Positions 43,543 to 52,541 of a DNA stretch of 64,000 bases are shown piece by piece (within the stretch, counting starts at the first letter, position 1; the number at the start of each line of letters is the position of its first letter). The position numbers and the translations under genes were made by a program. Origin of the DNA: Roseburia zhanii (GTDB lineage: Bacteria > Bacillota > Clostridia > Lachnospirales > Lachnospiraceae). The DNA is taken from the NCBI RefSeq assembly GCF_014287635.1, contig NZ_JACOPH010000001.1, forward strand, positions 558,001 to 622,000, given 5' to 3'. A model generated the notes under the pieces. That model searched no databases, had not been told where the DNA came from, and worked only from the letters and a program-made list of their open reading frames with translations.

Positions 43543-43974
43543 ATGGATAAAATTTATGTTGTTTACTGGTCACAGTCAGGAAATACACAGGCAATGGCAG
43601 AGGCTGTCGGAAAAGGAATCACAGATGCAGGAAAAGAAGCAGAAGTAGTATATGTATCAGATGCATCTATCGATGAATTAAAAGCTGCAAAATGTTTTGC
43701 CTTAGGATGCCCTGCAATGGGAGCAGAAGTATTAGAAGAAGGCGAAATGGAACCGTTTGTCAGTGAAGTAGAAGGTTTTGCAGCAGGCAAAACGATCGCA
43801 TTATTTGGTTCCTATGGCTGGGGTGACGGACAGTGGATGCGTGACTGGACAGACCGTATGAATGGCTGTGGTGCTGCTGTATTAAACGGAGAAGGTTTGA
43901 TCTGTAATGAAACACCGGATGATGTAGCACTTGCAGAGTGTGAGGCACTCGGAAAAGCATTAGCATCAGTGTAA
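43543..43974 (+). CDS. flavodoxin
   Basis: A 143-residue FMN electron carrier that can replace ferredoxin under iron limitation. The phosphate-binding loop is SQSGNTQAMAEAV near the N-terminus, and the FMN-ring loops are around LGCPAMGAEVLEE and FGSYGWGDGQWM. AAAGGAGG lies 8 nt upstream of the ATG. It is followed by a DUF3793 gene, a common pair in Clostridia. The upstream half-sites suggest metal-responsive control. Confidence 0.93.
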   Translation: MDKIYVVYWSQSGNTQAMAEAVGKGITDAGKEAEVVYVSDASIDELKAAKCFALGCPAMGAEVLEEGEMEPFVSEVEGFAAGKTIALFGSYGWGDGQWMRDWTDRMNGCGAAVLNGEGLICNETPDDVALAECEALGKALASV

Positions 43975-43980
43975 GTCATA

Positions 43981-44014
43981 GAATTGTGGAAACTGCATAG
44001 CAGTGAAAACAATT
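43981..44014. repeat. 34-bp palindromic intergenic repeat, copy 3
   Basis: Outer arms GAATTGT/AACAATT, inner arms ACTGC/GCAGT, 3-nt ATA loop; the same 7-4-5-3-5-3-7 spacing as the copy at 1229-1262. The inner arm bases differ from copy 1 on both sides in a pairing-preserving way. It lies between flavodoxin and the DUF3793 gene. Confidence 0.75.
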
Positions 44015-44057
44015 TGCGTATCGTTTCATCATAAATAAATTTTCGGAGAAGGCAGAT

Positions 44058-44621
44058 ATGAATGGTAAGAACTTGGAAAATGAGTTGATCGGACATTGTG
44101 CACCGACACTTGCAGGATTGAAAAGTGCAAATCTGTTCCGCTATTTTTATACGGACAGGAAAACCGCAGAGAGGGAAATTGCTGCGGTCAACCGCCTGTT
44201 AAACAGCAGAGGCGTATATGTAGAGGCATTGCATTACAAAGAAAATTCCATTCTGATATATGCATATCGTGCCAGCCATTTACAAAGAGAATTATCAGAT
44301 CCAAAAGCCAAAGAATTGTTGATAACTTATGGTTACGGTCAGTTTGATGTGGAAAGCTGCATCAGCCACCTGCGGGATCGGTTAAAAGATTTTGACTGTT
44401 TTCCGCATGAGATCGGGATCTTCTTAGGATATCCATTAGAAGATGTCAAAGGATTTATAGAAAATGGCGGTAAGAATTGTAAATGCTGCGGTATGTGGAA
44501 AGTGTACTGTGATGAAAAAGCAAAAGTACAGCTTTTTCATAAATTTCAAAGATGTACCGATATTTACCAGCAGGTATTCTCCGAAGGCAGAAATCTTGTC
44601 CAGATGACTGTTTGCGCATAA
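44058..44621 (+). CDS. DUF3793 family protein
   Basis: A 187-residue soluble protein of the DUF3793 family, recognisable by the start LIGHCAPTLAGLKSANLF, the middle CFPHEIGIFLGYPLEDVKGF and the Cys-containing NCKCCGMWKVY. Function is unknown; it is often adjacent to flavodoxin, which suggests a role in iron or heme/redox adaptation. It has GGAGAAGG before the ATG and a terminator 10 bp after its stop. Confidence 0.82.
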   Translation: MNGKNLENELIGHCAPTLAGLKSANLFRYFYTDRKTAEREIAAVNRLLNSRGVYVEALHYKENSILIYAYRASHLQRELSDPKAKELLITYGYGQFDVESCISHLRDRLKDFDCFPHEIGIFLGYPLEDVKGFIENGGKNCKCCGMWKVYCDEKAKVQLFHKFQRCTDIYQQVFSEGRNLVQMTVCA

Positions 44622-44630
44622 ATAAAAAAG

Positions 44631-44667
44631 AAAGTCTGTGAATCGTGATGATCTACAGGCTTTTTTT
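44631..44667 (+). terminator. terminator after DUF3793 gene
   Basis: AAAGTCTGT/ACAGGCTTT stem (one G-T pair) followed by seven Ts. Confidence 0.8.
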
Positions 44668-44726
44668 GTATACGGATCTGTAAACAGACATATAGTAGTC
44701 TGAATAGAATTTTTTGGGAATATAAG

Positions 44727-46406
44727 ATGGATTGTCGTAACGCAGTATATTCAAATGATTATTATGATATTATGCTCAGCAGTTTAGATACGATTTTAGG
44801 AAGTGAAAGTATATGTAAACAGGAAATCGCAGACCGTTACATGGTCTATTACCTGAACCAGCAGGAAGTGCCGCCGTTATCGATCGGAAAATATAATTAT
44901 GTCAATATACCAAAGTGTTTTACCATTTTAGATCAGTTTGCATTAGAAATCAGTGGAATCACGAGGGTACAGACACAGAGAAATTTAGAACTTGGCGGCA
45001 ATGGGATAATGATTGGTTTTTTAGATACCGGTATTGCTTATGAAAATCAGGCATTCCGTAATACAGATGGCAGCAGCCGGATCGTTGCGATCTGGGATCA
45101 GAGTGAAAATACAGCGAGAAATCCGGACGGATTTATCTATGGGACGGAATATACAAAAGCGGAAATAGATGATGCACTGATGCAGGAAGATCCAAGGGCA
45201 TATGTACCGGTACAGGATGAAAACGGACATGGAACAAAGTTAGCAGCAATCGCAGCGGGCAGCGAAGATATAGAAAACGATTTTATCGGTGCAGCACCAT
45301 ACGCAGATATTGCCGTTGTCAAATTAAAACCGGCAAAAGAATATCTGCGGGATTTTTTCTTTATCCGAAAAGGGGCAGTTGCTTTTCAGGAAAATGATAT
45401 TTTTGCGGCAATCGATTATCTGAACCGGCTGGCAGAAAAAAGAGGACAGCCATTAGTGCTTTGTATTGCGATAGGAAGTAATCAGGGTAACCATGGAAGT
45501 GGCGGCAGAATGGCAACCTATCTGGATGAGATCTGTGAACGTTACCGCAGGGCAGTCTGTATCGCAGTCGGAAATGAAGCAAATGCGAGGCATCATTTTT
45601 ATGGTGGAGTCAGTGAAGGAACAACAGAAAGAGTCGAGATCAATGTGACAGAGGATATGCAGGGATTTACTGTAGAGTTGTGGGGAAGGTCATCTGAGAT
45701 ATTTTCAGTATCGATCATTTCACCGACCGGAGAGATATTGCCGAGAGTACCGGTATTTACCGGACAACAGCAGAGACACCGCTTTTTGCTAGAAAATACG
45801 ACAGTGCTCATTGATTATCAGCTTGGAGATGTCAGGAGCAGGGAGCAGCTGATCCACATTACGTTTATGAGTCCCATCATGGGCATCTGGACCATAGAAG
45901 TTTTTCCAAACCGTATATTAGACGGCAATTTTAATATGTATCTGCCGATATCCGGATTTCTAGAAAGAGAAGTCTATTTCGTGCGGTCAAATCCGGATTC
46001 TACACTGACCGTCCCATCAGGGGCAAGATATCCGATGGCAGTCGGTGGATATGATGCACTCACAAATGGTGTCTACATAGAATCGGGGCGTGGATATTCT
46101 GTTGATGGAATCGTAAAACCCGATTATGTAGCACCGGCAGTCAATGTGTATACACCAGGTCGGCTTGGCAATTACGGACGAATGACCGGAACCAGTGCTG
46201 CGGCTGCCATTTCAGCGGGTGCCTGTGCACTGCTTATGGAGTGGAATATAGACACATTAGATAACCGTACGGTCAATTCCATTGAACTTCGGAATCAGCT
46301 CATCAACGGAACAAGACGTATGGCAAACCAGCTCTATCCGAATCGGGAAGAAGGTTACGGAAGATTAGATGTGTATCAGGCGATATTAAATATGAGGAAT
46401 CTGTAG
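44727..46406 (+). CDS. S8 family subtilisin-like serine peptidase
   Basis: A 559-residue subtilase. The catalytic triad is complete: Asp in GFLDTGIAY (~100), His in DENGHGTKLA (~168) and Ser in MTGTSAAAAIS (~487). A ~150-residue insertion between His and Ser contains a beta-rich (jelly-roll-like) segment, as in clostridial CspABC proteases. There is no signal peptide, unlike secreted subtilisins, and only a short N-terminal prodomain-like region (~65 residues). The ribosome site is weak. In spore formers Csp proteases act in germination; whether this one does cannot be told from the window. Confidence 0.88.
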   Translation: MDCRNAVYSNDYYDIMLSSLDTILGSESICKQEIADRYMVYYLNQQEVPPLSIGKYNYVNIPKCFTILDQFALEISGITRVQTQRNLELGGNGIMIGFLDTGIAYENQAFRNTDGSSRIVAIWDQSENTARNPDGFIYGTEYTKAEIDDALMQEDPRAYVPVQDENGHGTKLAAIAAGSEDIENDFIGAAPYADIAVVKLKPAKEYLRDFFFIRKGAVAFQENDIFAAIDYLNRLAEKRGQPLVLCIAIGSNQGNHGSGGRMATYLDEICERYRRAVCIAVGNEANARHHFYGGVSEGTTERVEINVTEDMQGFTVELWGRSSEIFSVSIISPTGEILPRVPVFTGQQQRHRFLLENTTVLIDYQLGDVRSREQLIHITFMSPIMGIWTIEVFPNRILDGNFNMYLPISGFLEREVYFVRSNPDSTLTVPSGARYPMAVGGYDALTNGVYIESGRGYSVDGIVKPDYVAPAVNVYTPGRLGNYGRMTGTSAAAAISAGACALLMEWNIDTLDNRTVNSIELRNQLINGTRRMANQLYPNREEGYGRLDVYQAILNMRNL

Positions 46407-46463
46407 CATGTAAAAATTTTTCATACAACCCATAACTGTTGTTGCGAAAATAGTATAAAATAA

Positions 46464-46522
46464 TTGTTAAGTCAGGAGAAATCCGCTATACTAGTATCAT
46501 TGATAATGTGTATGGCGGATTT
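46464..46522 (+). promoter_or_regulatory. promoter overlapping a terminator hairpin before the ABC-F gene
   Basis: TTGTTA (46464-46469), 17-bp spacer and TATACT (46487-46492) fit a promoter. The same bases form a hairpin, ATCCGCTATAC with GTGTATGGCGGAT, followed by TTTTTC, which can end transcripts from the subtilase gene. Confidence 0.55.
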
Positions 46523-46629
46523 TTCTTAAGAAAATGATATTAAAATTTAAAGTGCGGGACGCAGAGGATGAAAAGAGTCTGAACGAAACCGTAAAAGTGG
46601 CATTAGACCAGATCGATGAAAGGAATCAT

Positions 46630-48186
46630 ATGAGTATTTTAAACGTAGAACATTTAACCCATGGATTTGGCGACCGGGCAATCTTTGAAGATGTATCTTT
46701 CCGACTGCTAAAGGGAGAACATATCGGACTGATCGGAGCAAACGGGGAAGGTAAATCTACCTTTATGAATATCATCACCGGAAAATTACAGCCGGATGAA
46801 GGAAAGATCGAATGGGCAAAAAATGTCCGCATCGGGTATTTAGATCAGCATACTGCCTTAGAAAAGGGAATGACGATCAAAAGTGTCTTAGCATCAGCTT
46901 TTGATTTTTTATATGAAATGGAAGCACAGATGAATGAAATCTGCGAGAAATTAGGAGATGCAGACGAAGCGGCAATGGAACTGTATATGGAAGAACTTGG
47001 AACAATACAGGATCTTTTAACCATGCATGATTTTTATATGATTGATGCAAAAGTAGAAGAAGTTGCAAGAGCCTTAGGACTTTTGGATATCGGGTTAGAT
47101 AAGGATGTTACTGATCTAAGCGGCGGGCAGAGGACAAAAGTACTGCTTGGAAAACTTCTGTTAGAAAAGCCGGATATCCTGCTGTTAGATGAGCCGACAA
47201 ACTACTTAGATGCAGAGCATATCGAATGGCTGAAACGGTATCTGAATGAATATGAAAATGCATTTATCTTAATCTCCCATGATATTCCATTTTTAAACAG
47301 TGTGATCAATCTGATCTATCACATGGACAACCGTCAGTTAAACCGTTATGTCGGTGATTATGATAAGTTTATGGAAGTCTATGAGATGAAAAAAGCGCAG
47401 TTAGAAGCTGCCTATAACAAACAGCAGAAAGAGATCGCAGACCTGAAAGATTTTGTGGCAAGAAATAAAGCGAGAGTTGCCACAAGAAATATGGCAATGT
47501 CAAGACAGAAAAAACTTGATAAAATGGATATGATCGAACTTGCAGCAGAAAAACCGAAGCCGGAATTTGTATTTAAAGAAGCAAGAACACCGGGCAGATA
47601 TATTTTCCAGACAAAAGATCTTGTGATCGGTTATGACGAACCGTTATCTTCACCGCTTACCGTAGAGATGGAAAGAGGAGAGAAGATCGTTTTAACAGGT
47701 GCAAACGGAATCGGAAAAACAACACTGTTAAAAAGTATTTTAGGGTTGATTCCGCCATTAGAGGGAAGTGTGGAATTAGGAGATTATTTAAGCATCGGTT
47801 ACTTTGAACAGGAAATGGATCAGAGTATCAAGACGACCTGTATCGAAGAAATCTGGAGTGAATTTCCGGGCTATTCACAGTATGAAGTCCGTAGTGCCCT
47901 TGCAAAATGCGGACTGACGACAAAGCATATTGAAAGTCTGGTACGTGTATTAAGTGGTGGCGAACAGGCAAAAGTCCGGTTATGCAAGCTGATCAACCGG
48001 GAAACGAATATTTTATTGTTAGACGAGCCGACGAATCATTTAGATGTCGATGCGAAAGACGAATTAAAGCGAGCCCTAAAAGCTTATAAAGGAAGTATCT
48101 TAATGGTCTGCCATGAACCGGAATTTTATGACGGGCTGGCAACGGCAGTCTGGGACTGTACGAAGTGGACGACAAGGGTTTTTTGA
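46630..48186 (+). CDS. ABC-F family ATP-binding cassette protein
   Basis: A 518-residue soluble protein with two ABC ATPase domains and no membrane part. First domain: Walker A GANGEGKST, signature LSGGQRTK, Walker B LLLDEPTNYLD; a charged linker (~residues 240-300, the P-site-tRNA interaction motif region); second domain: GANGIGKTT, LSGGEQAK, LLLDEPTNHLD. ABC-F proteins act on ribosomes in translation or antibiotic protection; it most resembles housekeeping YkpA-like members. The ATG at 46630 with AAAGGA upstream gives the family length; an earlier in-frame ATG adds 32 residues. Confidence 0.92.
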   Translation: MSILNVEHLTHGFGDRAIFEDVSFRLLKGEHIGLIGANGEGKSTFMNIITGKLQPDEGKIEWAKNVRIGYLDQHTALEKGMTIKSVLASAFDFLYEMEAQMNEICEKLGDADEAAMELYMEELGTIQDLLTMHDFYMIDAKVEEVARALGLLDIGLDKDVTDLSGGQRTKVLLGKLLLEKPDILLLDEPTNYLDAEHIEWLKRYLNEYENAFILISHDIPFLNSVINLIYHMDNRQLNRYVGDYDKFMEVYEMKKAQLEAAYNKQQKEIADLKDFVARNKARVATRNMAMSRQKKLDKMDMIELAAEKPKPEFVFKEARTPGRYIFQTKDLVIGYDEPLSSPLTVEMERGEKIVLTGANGIGKTTLLKSILGLIPPLEGSVELGDYLSIGYFEQEMDQSIKTTCIEEIWSEFPGYSQYEVRSALAKCGLTTKHIESLVRVLSGGEQAKVRLCKLINRETNILLLDEPTNHLDVDAKDELKRALKAYKGSILMVCHEPEFYDGLATAVWDCTKWTTRVF

Positions 48187-48303
48187 TGTCTAAAAAAATT
48201 TCATAATGTCTGAAACACAGATTGACACATGAAAAGTATGGTGATACGATAGTGTCAGATAGCAATATGGCACAACAAGGTGTATGATTTGGAGGTAGTA
48301 AGT

Positions 48304-48582
48304 ATGAGTTATACATATGAAGAAGCACTAGAACGTATCACAGAATTGGAGAAAGAGAATAAGCAGCTATTAACTGAGCTGGAATATTATAGAAATAGAA
48401 ATTATGGCGGCAGAAAAAAACATAATGAAACATGGATGGCAGCCTATAATGATTTTGCAGTGAAGTATGAGGGTGGAATGACGATCATGGAGATTGTAGC
48501 TGCAAATAAGATTAGCAGGAGAACCGCATATCGTTACAAGACTTATTATGACGAACTAAAGAAAAGACAGGAAGGTAATTAG
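48304..48582 (+). CDS. coiled-coil / helix-turn-helix protein
   Basis: A 92-residue protein. Residues ~5-32 form a charged coiled coil (ERITELEKENKQLLTELEYY); residues ~55-85 look like a resolvase-type helix-turn-helix (MTIMEIVAANKISRRTAYRY). GGAGG lies 8 nt before the ATG. It ends 3 bp before the next gene, so the pair should be coexpressed. I do not recognise a named family. Size, DNA-binding motif and position make it a plausible antitoxin or regulator of its partner; that is inference. Confidence 0.65.
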   Translation: MSYTYEEALERITELEKENKQLLTELEYYRNRNYGGRKKHNETWMAAYNDFAVKYEGGMTIMEIVAANKISRRTAYRYKTYYDELKKRQEGN

Positions 48583-48585
48583 TTT

Positions 48586-49122
48586 ATGCCAGAAACCCAG
48601 AGTACGAGAAATGTGTCAGTAATTCAAGATGTAAATGGCAATAGTATTGTTATGATCAATGATATTCGATTTAAAGGGAAAAGGTCTGTAAATTGGGATG
48701 AGGTAAAAACATACATAGAAGAATTTGTTGGTGATAATTATATCATTGCTGATACAAGTGATATGGTATATATAGGTTCAGATTTACCAGATGAATATAC
48801 AGGCTCTGAATATACTGAAAGCTTGCGAGGCGCAAATGCAAAGGCGAAAGCAAATGCATCACAAGGGATTCCAGAATTACTTCATATAGCAAAGGGAAAA
48901 TATTTTCGAGAAAATAAAACAAATAAGCATATAAGAAATGCAAAGTTTGGATGGTATCGTTATGATTCAAGATTTGCACTTCCTGTATATGGGGATAATA
49001 ATGAGGTGGAAAGATATAATGTGTTTCACGCATCAATGTTGATAAGACATGCAAATGATGGAAAGATGTATTTGTATGACATCATAGATATAAAAAAAGA
49101 AACGAGCAACCCTCTCGGCTAA
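48586..49122 (+). CDS. possible nuclease-like polyvalent-protein domain, candidate toxin
   Basis: A 178-residue soluble protein whose C-terminal ~100 residues resemble barnase/RelE-like domains found at the ends of phage and conjugative-element polyvalent proteins. Landmarks are FGWYRYDSRFALPVYG, the FHASMLIRHANDGKMYLYD strand-loop and the final IKKETSNPL. H and R residues in HASMLIRHA are candidate catalytic residues. The domain match is from memory of the pattern and uncertain. It follows the HTH gene by 3 bp and its last codons are inside a terminator hairpin. No phage genes are nearby. Confidence 0.5.
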   Translation: MPETQSTRNVSVIQDVNGNSIVMINDIRFKGKRSVNWDEVKTYIEEFVGDNYIIADTSDMVYIGSDLPDEYTGSEYTESLRGANAKAKANASQGIPELLHIAKGKYFRENKTNKHIRNAKFGWYRYDSRFALPVYGDNNEVERYNVFHASMLIRHANDGKMYLYDIIDIKKETSNPLG

Positions 49123-49156
49123 AAGCCTACCAGACAAAAAACCCGTTTCTTTATAA
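49096..49156 (+). terminator. terminator overlapping the end of the 178-residue gene
   Basis: Perfect 9-bp stem AAAGAAACG (49096-49104) with CGTTTCTTT (49144-49152), enclosing a smaller GGCT/AGCC hairpin. The left arm is coding. Confidence 0.65.
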
Positions 49157-49209
49157 GTAGAATAGCAAGAAAAGAAGCAATAGTCAATACATTTTTGCTA
49201 GGAGGTAGT

Positions 49210-50580
49210 ATGTTACCGCAGGAATTTGAAACGAGAATGAAGCAGATGCTTGGTGCAGAATACGAAGCATTTATACAAAGCTATGATAAGGAAAAACAGC
49301 AGGCATTACGACTGAATCCCTTAAAGACAACCGCAGCAGAATTTTTAAAACAGGCACCATTTACCCTGCGAAAAGTTCCATGGGCAGAGGAAGGCTATTA
49401 TTACAGCAGTACCGATACACCGGGAAAGCATCCTTACCATGATGCAGGAGTTTATTATATTCAGGAACCAAGTGCCATGGCACCGGCAGAGTACCTTGAA
49501 GCCATGCCGGGAGAAAAAATTCTGGATCTCTGCGCCGCACCGGGCGGAAAAAGCACACAGATCGCCGGAAAAATGAACGGTGAAGGACTGCTTCTCTGTA
49601 ACGAGATCCATCCGGCAAGGGCAAAGATCTTATCTGAAAATATCGAGCGGATGGGAATTGTAAATGCGATCGTAACAAACGAAACACCAGAGCATTTAGC
49701 AGAACATTTTGTAGAATACTTCGATAAGATCTTAGTTGATGCACCCTGTTCCGGTGAGGGAATGTTCCGTAAAAATGAGATTGCCTGCATGGAATGGAGC
49801 ATGGAAAATGTACAAAACTGTGCAATGCGGCAGGATAAGATCTTAGATCATGCGGCAGGAATGTTAAAAGCCGGAGGAAGGCTAGTCTATTCGACCTGTA
49901 CATTTGCACCGGAAGAAAATGAAGGAAGCATCAGCCGCTTTTTAAACCGTCACAGTGAATTTGAGATCCTGACAGTAGAAAAAGCAGAAGGGATGTCAGA
50001 AGGCAATCCAGACTGGGCTTTAGATGCCGCAGAGGAAATCCGTCATACGATACGGCTTTTTCCACATAAGTTAGATGGGGAAGGACATTATCTTGCCATT
50101 TTACATAAGAAAGAAGATGGAATCGGCAGAGCATATGCAAAAGGCGGTATGGAGAGAGAAATCACAAAAGATCTGATAAAACCTTATCTTGCATTTGCAG
50201 AAGAAAACCTGAATAAGCAGCAGGAAGGTGTGTATATCGCATTTGGAGATCAGATCTATCTTGCACCGGTACAGACACCGGCATTAAAAGGCTTAAAAGT
50301 ATTGCGTCCGGGACTGCATTTAGGCAGTAATAAGAAGAACCGTTTTGAACCGTCACATGCATTGGCACTTGCCTTAAAACCAGAGGATGTCCGTCATGTT
50401 TATGATCTTGCCTCAGATAGCCATGAGATCCGGGCATACTTAAATGGGCAGTCATTTACCGCAGAAGGGGAAAAAGGCTGGTATCTGATCACGACTGATG
50501 GCTATAGTATCGGCTGGGGGAAGTTAGCCGGAGGGATGATGAAAAATCATTATCCGAAAGGGTTAAGGAAGAATATGTAG
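49210..50580 (+). CDS. RsmF-type rRNA cytosine-C5 methyltransferase
   Basis: A 456-residue NSUN/RsmF-family SAM-dependent methyltransferase that forms m5C in rRNA. SAM motif I is LCAAPGGKST, motif IV with a catalytic Cys is VDAPCSGEGMFRK, and the second catalytic Cys is in VYSTCTFAPEENE. The C-terminal ~150 residues include an RNA-binding (PUA-like) region, as in RsmF/YebU. The ATG at 49210 has AGGAGG 4 nt upstream. Monocistronic and convergent with the LysR gene. Confidence 0.9.
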   Translation: MLPQEFETRMKQMLGAEYEAFIQSYDKEKQQALRLNPLKTTAAEFLKQAPFTLRKVPWAEEGYYYSSTDTPGKHPYHDAGVYYIQEPSAMAPAEYLEAMPGEKILDLCAAPGGKSTQIAGKMNGEGLLLCNEIHPARAKILSENIERMGIVNAIVTNETPEHLAEHFVEYFDKILVDAPCSGEGMFRKNEIACMEWSMENVQNCAMRQDKILDHAAGMLKAGGRLVYSTCTFAPEENEGSISRFLNRHSEFEILTVEKAEGMSEGNPDWALDAAEEIRHTIRLFPHKLDGEGHYLAILHKKEDGIGRAYAKGGMEREITKDLIKPYLAFAEENLNKQQEGVYIAFGDQIYLAPVQTPALKGLKVLRPGLHLGSNKKNRFEPSHALALALKPEDVRHVYDLASDSHEIRAYLNGQSFTAEGEKGWYLITTDGYSIGWGKLAGGMMKNHYPKGLRKNM

Positions 50581-51450
50581 TTATCCAAGATGCCGCATCG
50601 CAATCTCAAGAAACTGCTCTAAATATTTAGAATGCCACTTATCCTGATGAATGAGGATCTGCGTATACACCGGAAAATCCGTTTTGTAATTGATCTTTTC
50701 AAAAAGATGATAAATAAGCTCCTTTTTTACGGCAAATTCAGGCAGCAGCCCGATGCCAATGCCGCAGAGGGAGCTTTCTTTAATGACAGCAGCCGATGCC
50801 GTTTCTAAGGCAATCTTCGGACGGATGCCTTCCGCATGGAGTTTCTGTTCAAACAGTTTCCGGTAAGAACAGAATAAAGGAGGCAGGAGAGTAGCATACT
50901 TTGTAAAATCTTCTGCTGTAATATGAGTTTTACCGGAAAGATCATGTGTCGAAGATGCAAATAATAAAATATTTTCTTTGCGCTTTCCCATCACCTTGAT
51001 CTGTTTATGCCGGATTGCAGTATCAAGAACGATCGCAGCGTCAATTTCTCCATTCTGCAGCATTTCACAGTAATCTTCATCCGTCAGCAGACGCAGAAAG
51101 ATTTCCGTATCCGGATAGTGAGCAGTATATTCTTTTAAAATATCCCCGAACAGATAGGTGGCAATGGATTCTGTAATACCGATCGTAAGCCGGCTGGCAG
51201 TCTGGGAAAGTGTGTACATTTCATCAGATAAAGATAACATTTTTTTTGCATAAGGGATCAGACGTGCTCCATCAGCTGTTATAGTCACAGTTTTTCCCAT
51301 GCGTTCAAATAAACGGACAGACAGCTCATTTTCTAACTGCTTGATCTGAGCAGTTACATTCGACTGCGCACAGCCTAGCCGTGTGGCGGTATTCGTAAAA
51401 CTCCGTTCTTCGCAGAGTGTTAAAAATGTTTCTAAGTATCTTAAATTCAT
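50581..51450 (-). CDS. LysR-family transcriptional regulator
   Basis: A 289-residue LysR regulator: N-terminal winged helix-turn-helix (MNLRYLETFLTLCEERSFT, then TRLGCAQSNVTAQIKQLE) and a C-terminal effector-binding domain. The ATG at 51450 has AAGGAGATATAC upstream; a longer in-frame start has no site. It is divergent from the 2-oxoacid:ferredoxin oxidoreductase operon, 215 bp apart, and so probably controls it in response to a 2-oxoacid or amino-acid signal. Confidence 0.92.
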   Translation of the reverse strand: MNLRYLETFLTLCEERSFTNTATRLGCAQSNVTAQIKQLENELSVRLFERMGKTVTITADGARLIPYAKKMLSLSDEMYTLSQTASRLTIGITESIATYLFGDILKEYTAHYPDTEIFLRLLTDEDYCEMLQNGEIDAAIVLDTAIRHKQIKVMGKRKENILLFASSTHDLSGKTHITAEDFTKYATLLPPLFCSYRKLFEQKLHAEGIRPKIALETASAAVIKESSLCGIGIGLLPEFAVKKELIYHLFEKINYKTDFPVYTQILIHQDKWHSKYLEQFLEIAMRHLG

Positions 51451-51571
51451 GTATATCTCCTTAATATCAATAAAACAGATAAAAGATAGAAAAATAATCA
51501 AAAAAACTGATTAAAATTTTAGCATAAATGAGAATTTTCTTCAAGTTTTTACAGTTTTTGCAGCGATTTTA

Positions 51572-51601
51572 TTTACAAGTCCCATCAGAATCCCGTATAC
51601 T
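51572..51601 (+). promoter_or_regulatory. promoter of the 2-oxoacid oxidoreductase operon
   Basis: TTTACA (51572-51577), 18-bp spacer, TATACT (51596-51601), in the intergenic region shared with the divergent LysR gene. Confidence 0.6.
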
Positions 51602-51665
51602 CACGGAATAAAAATAAACGTACTGAATCTTTATGGGCAGTAATCATAGAACAGGAGAAATGAGT

Positions 51666-52238
51666 ATGAACGGATTAACCGAAATCAGGTGGCATGGCAG
51701 AGGCGGTCAGGGTGCAAAAACAGCCGCTCTTCTGTTAGCAGATGTGGCATTTAGTATAGGAAAACATGTACAGGGATTTCCAGAATATGGACCAGAACGT
51801 ATGGGTGCACCGATCACAGCGTATGACAGGATCAGCGATACCGATATACGTGTTCATTCTAATATTTATGATCCGGATTTTGTAGTAGTTGTAGATGATA
51901 CTCTGCTGCATAGTGTCGATGTGACAAAGGGACTCAAAAAAGAGGGAGCGATCCTGATCAATACCGAAAAAGACAAAGAAGAGATCCTTCCGCTTTTGAA
52001 AGGATATGAAGGGGAAGTGCATGTGATCAATGCACGTAAAGTCTGTATGGAAACATTAGGAAAGTATTTCCCGAATACACCGATGTTAGCAGCCATCGTT
52101 AAGATTTCAAAAGTCATGGAAAAAGAGGTATTTTTAAAAGAAATGGAATCATCTTTAAAACATAAGTTTGCGAAGAAGCCGGAAGTATTAGAAGGCAATA
52201 TGAGAGCATTACAGTTAGCATTTGAGGAGGTACACTAA
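51666..52238 (+). CDS. 2-oxoacid:ferredoxin oxidoreductase, gamma subunit
   Basis: A 190-residue gamma subunit of a four-subunit pyruvate or 2-oxoisovalerate ferredoxin oxidoreductase. The family start is visible (EIRWHGRGGQGAKTAA) with PEYGPERMGAP in the middle. The ATG at 51666 has AGGAG 8 nt upstream; ATG at 51660 is too close. Its stop overlaps the start of the delta subunit. The complex decarboxylates a 2-oxoacid to acyl-CoA and reduces ferredoxin. Confidence 0.9.
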   Translation: MNGLTEIRWHGRGGQGAKTAALLLADVAFSIGKHVQGFPEYGPERMGAPITAYDRISDTDIRVHSNIYDPDFVVVVDDTLLHSVDVTKGLKKEGAILINTEKDKEEILPLLKGYEGEVHVINARKVCMETLGKYFPNTPMLAAIVKISKVMEKEVFLKEMESSLKHKFAKKPEVLEGNMRALQLAFEEVH

Positions 52239-52540
52239 TGGCATTGTCAGCAAAAGATATCAATGAAAATACAAGATGGCAGGATTTAACAGATGGATTA
52301 CAGATTTATGAGCCTGCAACCTCAAAGAATTTCCTGACAGGAGAATGGAGAACAAACACACCTGTATTAGATCAGGAAAAATGCAGAAATTGTCTGCTTT
52401 GCGTACCATATTGCCCGGACAGTTCCATTCCGGTAAAAAATGGAAAACGTTTAGACTTTGATTATGACCACTGTAAAGGATGCGGAATCTGTGTAAAAGC
52501 CTGTCCTTTTGGTGCAATCAGCATGAAGGAGGGCAAATAA
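52238..52540 (+). CDS. 2-oxoacid:ferredoxin oxidoreductase, delta (ferredoxin) subunit
   Basis: A 100-residue 2[4Fe-4S] ferredoxin-like subunit. Two clusters are clear: CRNCLLCVPYCPD and CKGCGICVKACPF. Its ATG overlaps the gamma stop (TAATG), so they are translationally coupled. It passes electrons from the thiamine site to soluble ferredoxin. Confidence 0.93.
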   Translation: MALSAKDINENTRWQDLTDGLQIYEPATSKNFLTGEWRTNTPVLDQEKCRNCLLCVPYCPDSSIPVKNGKRLDFDYDHCKGCGICVKACPFGAISMKEGK

Positions 52541-52541
52541 T

